Below are positions 58,915-64,000 of a stretch of DNA of 64,000 nt, piece after piece (the first letter of the stretch is position 1; every line of letters starts with the position of its first letter). The notes beneath the pieces are model-generated. The model was given only the letters and a program-made list of their open reading frames with translations. It was not told the origin of the DNA and did no database searches. This stretch comes from Aquabacterium sp029268225. Lineage in GTDB: Bacteria; Pseudomonadota; Gammaproteobacteria; Burkholderiales; Burkholderiaceae_C. The stretch covers positions 140,536 through 204,535 of the forward strand of contig NZ_JBBEYB010000008.1 in NCBI RefSeq assembly GCF_037482285.1. The letters run 5' to 3'. A program made the position numbers and the translations under genes.

Positions 58915-60059
58915 ACCCGATTCAGATATGTCAACGCATGCACCTCCAGTTGCGCACCCTGACAACACTGTTCGTCCTGAGCTTGAGCCTGCACGCCGCT
59001 CACGCCGGGCCGGGCGCCCATGGCCCCAACGGCGAACACCTGGATCAGGCTGCGGCGCCGAACACATCCGGCTTGAGCCGACTGCCCGATGGCAGCGTCC
59101 ACATTCCGAAGATCGCGCAACGCCGCATGGGCTTGCGCACCCTCATCGCACCGGAAACCGATGCCGCTGTGACGGTGCAACTGCCCGGTCGGGTGGTGGC
59201 CGATCCGAACGCCAGCGGCCTGGTGCAGTCGATGCACGGCGGTCGCATCGAGGCCGGTCCGCAAGGCTTGCCCGTGGCGGGCCAGGCCGTGCGTCAAGGC
59301 GACGTGCTGGCCTGGGTACGCCACCATGCCGAGCCGTTCGCGCTGGCCGCCCAGCAGGCGCAACGCAGCGAACTGCGTGCCGCCCGTGAACTGGCCGAGC
59401 AGCGACTCAAGCGCCTGGAATCTCTGGAAGGCTCGGTGCCACGCAAGGACATCGACGCCGCGCGCATCGAGGCCCAGTCGCTGGCTGAGCGGGAACGCGG
59501 CATCGGCGCCAGCCTGGCCGCACGCGAGGCCTTGCGGGCGCCTGTCTCCGGGGTCATCGCGCGCGCCGACCTGAAGGTGGGGCAGGTGGTCGAGCCTCGG
59601 GAGGTGCTGATCGAGGTGGTCGATCCGACGCGCATGCTGGTCGAAGCCACCACCCCCGATGTCCAATTGGCCAGTCAGCTCGCCCAGGCCAACCTGCTGG
59701 GCCAAGCCGATGTGCAACTGCAGCTCGTCGGGGCGGCCCGCTCGCTGCGCGATGGGGTGCTGCCACTGACCTTCAAGGTGCGAACCCGTGGCGATGCCGT
59801 GCTGGCCGTGGGGCAGCCCGTGACCGTGGTGGCGGCGCTCAAGCGTCAGCGCAAGGGCATCGTGTTGCCGGCCGAAGCCGTGGTGCGCAGCCCAGCCAAT
59901 GAGTCCGTGGTGTGGATCAAGGTGGGCGCTGAGCGCTATGTGCCGCAGCCCGTGCAGGTTCAGCCGCTGGACGCCCACACCGTGCTGGTGACCCAGGGCT
60001 TGGCGGCGGACAACCGCGTCGTGGTCCGAGGTGCGGCGCTCGTCGCACAGATCCGCTGA
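58911..60059 (+). CDS. RND periplasmic adaptor (CzcB-like membrane fusion protein)
   Basis: 382-aa adaptor linking the inner-membrane pump to the TolC-like channel. After a signal peptide it begins AGPGAHGPNGEHLDQA, the same motif as the preceding protein. The body has the membrane fusion architecture: beta-barrel edge (TDAAVTVQLPGRVVADPNASG), lipoyl domain (GGRIEAGPQGLPVAGQAVRQGDVLAWV), a helical hairpin (QQAQRSELRAARELAEQRL), the second lipoyl half (ALRAPVSGVIARADLKVGQVV) and a membrane-proximal barrel. It starts at ATG 58911 and ends 10 bp before the pump gene. Confidence 0.85.
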   Translation: MNPIQICQRMHLQLRTLTTLFVLSLSLHAAHAGPGAHGPNGEHLDQAAAPNTSGLSRLPDGSVHIPKIAQRRMGLRTLIAPETDAAVTVQLPGRVVADPNASGLVQSMHGGRIEAGPQGLPVAGQAVRQGDVLAWVRHHAEPFALAAQQAQRSELRAARELAEQRLKRLESLEGSVPRKDIDAARIEAQSLAERERGIGASLAAREALRAPVSGVIARADLKVGQVVEPREVLIEVVDPTRMLVEATTPDVQLASQLAQANLLGQADVQLQLVGAARSLRDGVLPLTFKVRTRGDAVLAVGQPVTVVAALKRQRKGIVLPAEAVVRSPANESVVWIKVGAERYVPQPVQVQPLDAHTVLVTQGLAADNRVVVRGAALVAQIR

Positions 60060-60069
60060 GGAGCGCGGC

Positions 60070-63000
60070 ATGTTCAACTGGATCGTTCGATACAGCCTGC
60101 ACAACCGGCTCTTCGTGCTGGCCTTTGCCGCCCTGCTGCTGGTCTATGGCGGGATGACCGCCTGGCGCACGCCGGTCGATGTCTTCCCCGACCTCAACAA
60201 GCCCCTGGTCACGGTGCTGACCGAGTCGGGCGGCATGGCGCCGGAAGAGGTGGAGCAACTGGTCACCTTTCCCATCGAGACCGCGCTCAATGGCATGCCG
60301 GGGGTGACCCGGGTGCGCTCGACTTCGGGCGTGGGCCTGTCCATCGTCTACGCCGAGTTCGACTGGGGCACCGACATCTACCGCAACCGCCAGCTCGTCG
60401 CCGAGCGCCTGGCCCAGCTGCGTGGGCAATTGCCCGACGAGATCACACCAGTGATGGGGCCGGTGTCGTCCATCATGGGGGAGGTCATGCTGATCGCCTT
60501 GCCGCTGGACGGGGCCAAGGACGCGGCCACGCCCATGCAGGCGCGTGAGTACGCCGACTTCGTGCTCAGGCCGCGGCTGCTGGCCATCCCCGGGGTGTCG
60601 CAGGTGATCCCCATTGGGGGCGATGTGCGCCAGCTGCGCGTCGAGCCGGACCCGAGCCGCATGGCTCAGTTCGGCATCTCGCTGACGCAGATCGAGCAAG
60701 CGCTGCAAGGTTTTGCCAGCAACGCCGGGGGCGGCTTCATCGACCTCAACAGCCGCGAGTACCTGATCCGCCACCTGGGCCGCACCAACCGGGTCGATGA
60801 CCTGCAAGGCGTGGCCGTGGCCTGGAAGGATGGGCGACCGGTGCAGCTCAGCCAGGTTGCCGAGGTGCGCTTTGCGCCGGGCCTCAAGCGCGGGGATGCG
60901 GGCTACAAGGGCCAGCCTGCCGTCATCGTCAGCGTGCAGAAGCAGCCTGCGGGCGACACCGTGCGACTGACCCGCCAGATCGAGCAGGCGCTCGATGAAC
61001 TGAAGGCGGGCATGCCCAAAGGCTTGTCCGCGCCCCAGGTGCTGTTCCGTCAGGCGGACTTCATCCAGGCCTCCATCGGCAACGTGACCGAGGCCTTGCG
61101 CGACGGCGCCATCATGGTGGCCATCGTGCTGTTTGCCTTCCTGCTGTCGGCACGTACCACGCTCATCTCGCTGGTCGCCATCCCCTTGTCACTGGCCGTC
61201 ACCGCGCTGGTCTTCAGGCTGCTGGACCAGTCCATCAACGTGATGACCCTGGGCGGCCTGGCGATCGCGATTGGCGAACTGGTCGATGACGCGGTGGTGG
61301 ATGTGGAGAACATCCTGCGCCGCCTCAAGGACAACAGCCTGCTGCCCCAGCCCCGCCCCGTGCTGGAGGTGGTGCGCCAGGCCAGCGTCGAGGTGCGCTC
61401 GGGCATCGTCTACGCCACGGTCATCGTCGTGCTGGTGTTCGTGCCGCTGTTTGCCCTGCCGGGCATCGAAGGTCGACTGTTCTCGCCCCTGGGCATTGCC
61501 TACATCGTCTCCATCCTGGCGTCGATGCTGGTGTCGATGACGGTGACGCCGGTGCTGTGCAGCCAGTTGCTGCCCCGCATGAAGCAACTCGGCCATGGCG
61601 ACAGCCCGCTGGTCGCTCGTCTCAAGCGCTGGGATGCCAAGCTGCTGACCTGGTCCTTTCCGCGCGCCCGGCTGCTGATCGGCGCAGCGGTCCTGGCCGT
61701 GGCGGCGGCCGCGGCCTCGGTGCCGTTCTTCCCGCGGGCTTTCCTGCCGGCCTTCAATGAGGGCTCTCTGGTGCTGTCCCTGATGTTCAACCCGGGCACC
61801 TCGCTGGCCGAGGCCAACCGCATGGGCGCCCTGGCCGAGAAGCTGATTGGCGAAGTGCCGAGTGTGACCCAGGTGGGCCGGCGCACCGGCCGGGCCGAGC
61901 TGGACGAGCATGCCGAAGGGGTGCACTCGGCCGAGATCGACGTGGACCTGCGTCGCGAGGGCCCGCCCGTGGACCGCGAGGCCGTGATGGCCCAGATCCG
62001 CGCGCAGCTGTCCGTGCTGCCTGCGCAGGTCGCCATCGGCCAGCCCATCTCGCACCGGCTGGACCACCTGCTGTCGGGCGTGCGGGCCCAGATCGCCGTC
62101 AAGATCTACGGGGACGACACCGACACGCTGCGGGGCCTGGCCGAGCAGATGCGCCAGAACCTCTCGGGCGTGAAGGGGTTGGTGGACCTGACGGTGGAAA
62201 AGCAGGTGCTGATCCCGCAGGTGATGGTCCGCCTCGACCCGCAGCGCCTGGCCCAGACCGGGCTGGCACCCGGCGAGGCCATCCGCATCCTCAAGGCCTT
62301 GACCGATGGGGCGCATGGCGCGCAGATCGTGGACGGCTCGCGCCGCTACGAGCTGGTGCTGAGACTGCCCGACGACAAGCGAGGTCCGCTGGACCTGGCC
62401 CGCACGCTGGTGGACACGCCAGCGGGCCGCCTGCCGGTATCCAGCTTCGCCACCGTCGAAGAGGCCGATGGCCCCAACCAGATCGGCCGGGAAAACGGCC
62501 GCCGGCGCATCGTGGTCTATGCCAACACCGATGGGTCGGACATGGGGCGCGTCATCGCCGACATCCGCCAGGTCATTGCGAAGACCTCTTTGCCCACCGG
62601 CAGCTTCATCAGCCTGGAAGGCCAGTTCCAGGCCCAGGAGCAGGCCACCCAACTGATCCTCGGGCTGTCGCTGGTGTCGCTGGCGATGATGTTCCTGGTG
62701 CTGTACTCACGCTATCGCTCGGCAGTTCTAGCGGGTGTCATCATGGCCAACATCCCGTTGGCGCTCATTGGCAGTGTCGTGGCCATGTGGATCGCCGGGG
62801 TGAGCCTGTCGGTGGCAGCCATGGTGGGCTTCATCACACTGACCGGCATCGCCACGCGCAACGGCATCCTCAAGATCAGCCACTACATCAACCTGTGCCG
62901 ATTGGAAGGTGAGACCTTCAGCCAGGCCATGATCGTGCGGGGTTCGCTGGAGCGCCTGACCCCGGTGCTGATGACCGCCCTGGTCGCGGCTTTTGCGTTG

Positions 63001-63225
63001 ACGCCGCTGCTGCTGGCGGGCGACGCACCGGGCAAGGAGATCCTGCACCCGGTGGCGGTGGTGATCTTCGGGGGGCTGATCAGCTCGACCTTGCTGGACA
63101 CGCTGCTCACGCCCGTGCTGTTCTGGCTGCTGGGGCGTGAGGCCACCGAGCGTCTGCTGGCCGAAGCCCATGCGGAAGCGCAAAGCCACACCCCCGCCGA
63201 GGCCAGAGCACCAGAAGCCTTCTGA
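60070..63225 (+). CDS. heavy-metal efflux RND pump (CzcA/CusA family)
   Basis: 1051-aa inner-membrane proton-driven pump that exports metal cations. It has twelve membrane helices with two large periplasmic loops. The TM4 motif is AIGELVDDAVVDVENILRR: compared with CzcA the first Asp (DFG) is Ala while the second Asp and Glu are kept, and it also differs from CusA. I recall this AIG...DDA...VEN pattern as the HME3 group, with unknown divalent metal substrates. TGIATRNGILKISHYI is the usual TM11 segment. ATG 60070 has TGAGGAGCG upstream, which decides the start. It forms a tripartite system with the two genes before it. Confidence 0.9.
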   Translation: MFNWIVRYSLHNRLFVLAFAALLLVYGGMTAWRTPVDVFPDLNKPLVTVLTESGGMAPEEVEQLVTFPIETALNGMPGVTRVRSTSGVGLSIVYAEFDWGTDIYRNRQLVAERLAQLRGQLPDEITPVMGPVSSIMGEVMLIALPLDGAKDAATPMQAREYADFVLRPRLLAIPGVSQVIPIGGDVRQLRVEPDPSRMAQFGISLTQIEQALQGFASNAGGGFIDLNSREYLIRHLGRTNRVDDLQGVAVAWKDGRPVQLSQVAEVRFAPGLKRGDAGYKGQPAVIVSVQKQPAGDTVRLTRQIEQALDELKAGMPKGLSAPQVLFRQADFIQASIGNVTEALRDGAIMVAIVLFAFLLSARTTLISLVAIPLSLAVTALVFRLLDQSINVMTLGGLAIAIGELVDDAVVDVENILRRLKDNSLLPQPRPVLEVVRQASVEVRSGIVYATVIVVLVFVPLFALPGIEGRLFSPLGIAYIVSILASMLVSMTVTPVLCSQLLPRMKQLGHGDSPLVARLKRWDAKLLTWSFPRARLLIGAAVLAVAAAAASVPFFPRAFLPAFNEGSLVLSLMFNPGTSLAEANRMGALAEKLIGEVPSVTQVGRRTGRAELDEHAEGVHSAEIDVDLRREGPPVDREAVMAQIRAQLSVLPAQVAIGQPISHRLDHLLSGVRAQIAVKIYGDDTDTLRGLAEQMRQNLSGVKGLVDLTVEKQVLIPQVMVRLDPQRLAQTGLAPGEAIRILKALTDGAHGAQIVDGSRRYELVLRLPDDKRGPLDLARTLVDTPAGRLPVSSFATVEEADGPNQIGRENGRRRIVVYANTDGSDMGRVIADIRQVIAKTSLPTGSFISLEGQFQAQEQATQLILGLSLVSLAMMFLVLYSRYRSAVLAGVIMANIPLALIGSVVAMWIAGVSLSVAAMVGFITLTGIATRNGILKISHYINLCRLEGETFSQAMIVRGSLERLTPVLMTALVAAFALTPLLLAGDAPGKEILHPVAVVIFGGLISSTLLDTLLTPVLFWLLGREATERLLAEAHAEAQSHTPAEARAPEAF

Positions 63226-63289
63226 TCTGACACCATGGGCCTGGCGGTGCCGCCCTCAAGCGCACCGCGCCTTGCATGGAGATGCAACG

Positions 63290-63670
63290 ATGACAACCAA
63301 GCAACTGATCCAGATCGCCGCCCTGACCTTGTGCGCGCTGAGCCTGAACCCTGCGATGGCGCATGGCGCTGGCAAGGCTCGCCATGGGGGCGTGGTGCAG
63401 GTGGCCCATGACGTGAACTTCGAGCTGGTGGCCACGGCCGATGGCGTGATCATCTACCTGGTGGACCACGACCAGCCCATGCCGTCCAAAGGCATCGCGG
63501 GCAAGCTGACCGTCTTACAAGGTGGCAAGAAAACGGAAGCGGACCTCAAGGAAGCTGGAGACAACCAGCTCAAGGCCACTGGCGTGACGGTGAGCAAGGG
63601 GGCCAAGGTCGTGGCCGTGCTCAACAACGTCGAAGGCAAGACCGTGACGGTGCGCTTCTCGGTCAAGTGA
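63290..63670 (+). CDS. small exported protein of the metal-efflux operon
   Basis: 126-aa protein with a signal peptide (IQIAALTLCALSLNPAMA, cleaved before HGAGKARHGG). The mature 100-residue part is beta-rich (GGVVQVAHDVNFELVATADG, DHDQPMPSKGIAGKLTVL, VTVSKGAKVVAVLNN) and holds several His near its N-terminus. It resembles periplasmic proteins found after such RND pumps, but no family is certain. CusF-like metal binding is possible; the usual CusF Met/Trp signature is absent. ATG 63290 is the first start that gives a signal peptide. It follows the pump by 64 bp. Confidence 0.72.
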   Translation: MTTKQLIQIAALTLCALSLNPAMAHGAGKARHGGVVQVAHDVNFELVATADGVIIYLVDHDQPMPSKGIAGKLTVLQGGKKTEADLKEAGDNQLKATGVTVSKGAKVVAVLNNVEGKTVTVRFSVK

Positions 63671-63677
63671 GCCCGGC

Positions 63678-64000
63678 ATGACTCAGCCATCCCATCCGCT
63701 GCTGCCCACACGTCGGCCGGCAATCCGGGGCGGCGTGCTGGCCCTGCTGGCAGCCCTGCTTTTCGGGGCCAGCACGCCTCTGGTTCAACGCTGGGGCGCG
63801 GGCCTGGGGCCGTTCACCACCGCCGCCTTGTTGTATGGCGGGGCGGCCGTGATGGGAGCCCTGCTGCGCCAGCCGGCTGCGCGCGAAGCGAGGTTGCAGC
63901 GCAGCGATGGGGTGCGTCTGATCTGGGTGGCCCTCTTCGGGGCGGTGCTGGGGCCTGTGGCCTTGGCCTGGGGGCTGCAGCACACCAGCGGCACCGGGGC
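63678..64000 (+). CDS. EamA/DMT-family transporter (partial, cut by window end)
   Basis: The first 107 residues from ATG 63678 show an Arg-rich cytosolic start (RRPAIRGG), hydrophobic helices (LLALLAALLFGASTPLV; FTTAALLYGGAAVMGALL; IWVALFGAVLGPVALAWGL) and the family motif FGASTPLVQRWG. It is one half of an EamA domain, so the protein should continue for about 180 more residues outside the window. Its ATG is 7 bp after the stop of the small exported protein. The substrate cannot be predicted. Confidence 0.78.
   Translation, partial: MTQPSHPLLPTRRPAIRGGVLALLAALLFGASTPLVQRWGAGLGPFTTAALLYGGAAVMGALLRQPAAREARLQRSDGVRLIWVALFGAVLGPVALAWGLQHTSGTG

Noticed and set aside
61189..62652. Minus-strand open frame within the RND pump gene
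   Set aside because: Antisense to an RND pump with intact motifs; low-complexity Gln/His/Arg sequence.

Overview
The window is GC-rich chromosomal DNA of a betaproteobacterium, most likely Burkholderiales (Comamonadaceae or the Leptothrix/Rubrivivax/Aquabacterium group). This rests on the fmdB-DUF502-aspS-nudB-EEP-clsB order, the ubiJ-ubiB pair, the zapB-zapA-6S RNA order and the codon bias. The placement is inference. No tRNA, rRNA, CRISPR array or intact insertion sequence was seen.

Layout. 1-5218 (minus): tail of an exopolysaccharide operon (initiating sugar-phosphate transferase, EpsL-like barrel, galE, manC cut by the window edge). 5386-15051 (plus): housekeeping genes (ubiJ, ubiB, an SSS-family symporter, fmdB, DUF502, aspS, nudB, an EEP-family nuclease/phosphatase, clsB). 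15015-33487 (minus): one long corrinoid operon behind a cobalamin riboswitch, reading btuB, cobP, btuF, btuC, btuD, cobB, exbB-like, DUF2149, cobN-like, cobO, cbiB, cobD, cobQ, cobT, cobS, cobC. 33566-34463 (plus): zapB-like gene, zapA, 6S RNA and its terminator. Then come a diguanylate-cyclase-like protein with a degenerate GGDEF motif, an NAD-dependent dehydrogenase and a C4-dicarboxylate-type block (response regulator, histidine kinase, lone DctP, DctA). 42073-53911 (plus): a complete NAD-reducing [NiFe]-hydrogenase cluster, hypBFCDE, a cupin, hoxFUYHW, hypA. 53915-56122 (minus): four small accessory genes that look like polymorphic-toxin immunity genes without a toxin. 56458-63670 (plus): a heavy-metal RND efflux operon. 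63678 onward: the start of an EamA-family permease.

How the parts work together. Outer-membrane BtuB and BtuFCD import corrinoids. CobB, CobO, CobQ, CbiB, CobD, CobP, CobT, CobS and CobC can amidate, adenosylate and attach the lower ligand, so the locus reads as salvage or remodelling plus late synthesis; no corrin-ring methylases are present here. The hydrogenase genes encode the diaphorase (HoxFU), the hydrogenase module (HoxYH), its protease and all six Hyp factors, so soluble H2 to NAD+ electron transfer could be assembled from this locus if nickel is supplied.

Most unusual content. The CobN-like chelatase has a signal peptide, a Pro-rich linker and a C-terminal membrane anchor. It is translationally coupled to a TolQ/ExbB-like protein and to a DUF2149 protein whose single membrane helix resembles ExbD/TolR, with an Asp at residue 25. 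This suggests a periplasmic tetrapyrrole or corrin chelatase (or dechelatase) driven by proton-motive force in place of the ATP-dependent CobST partner.
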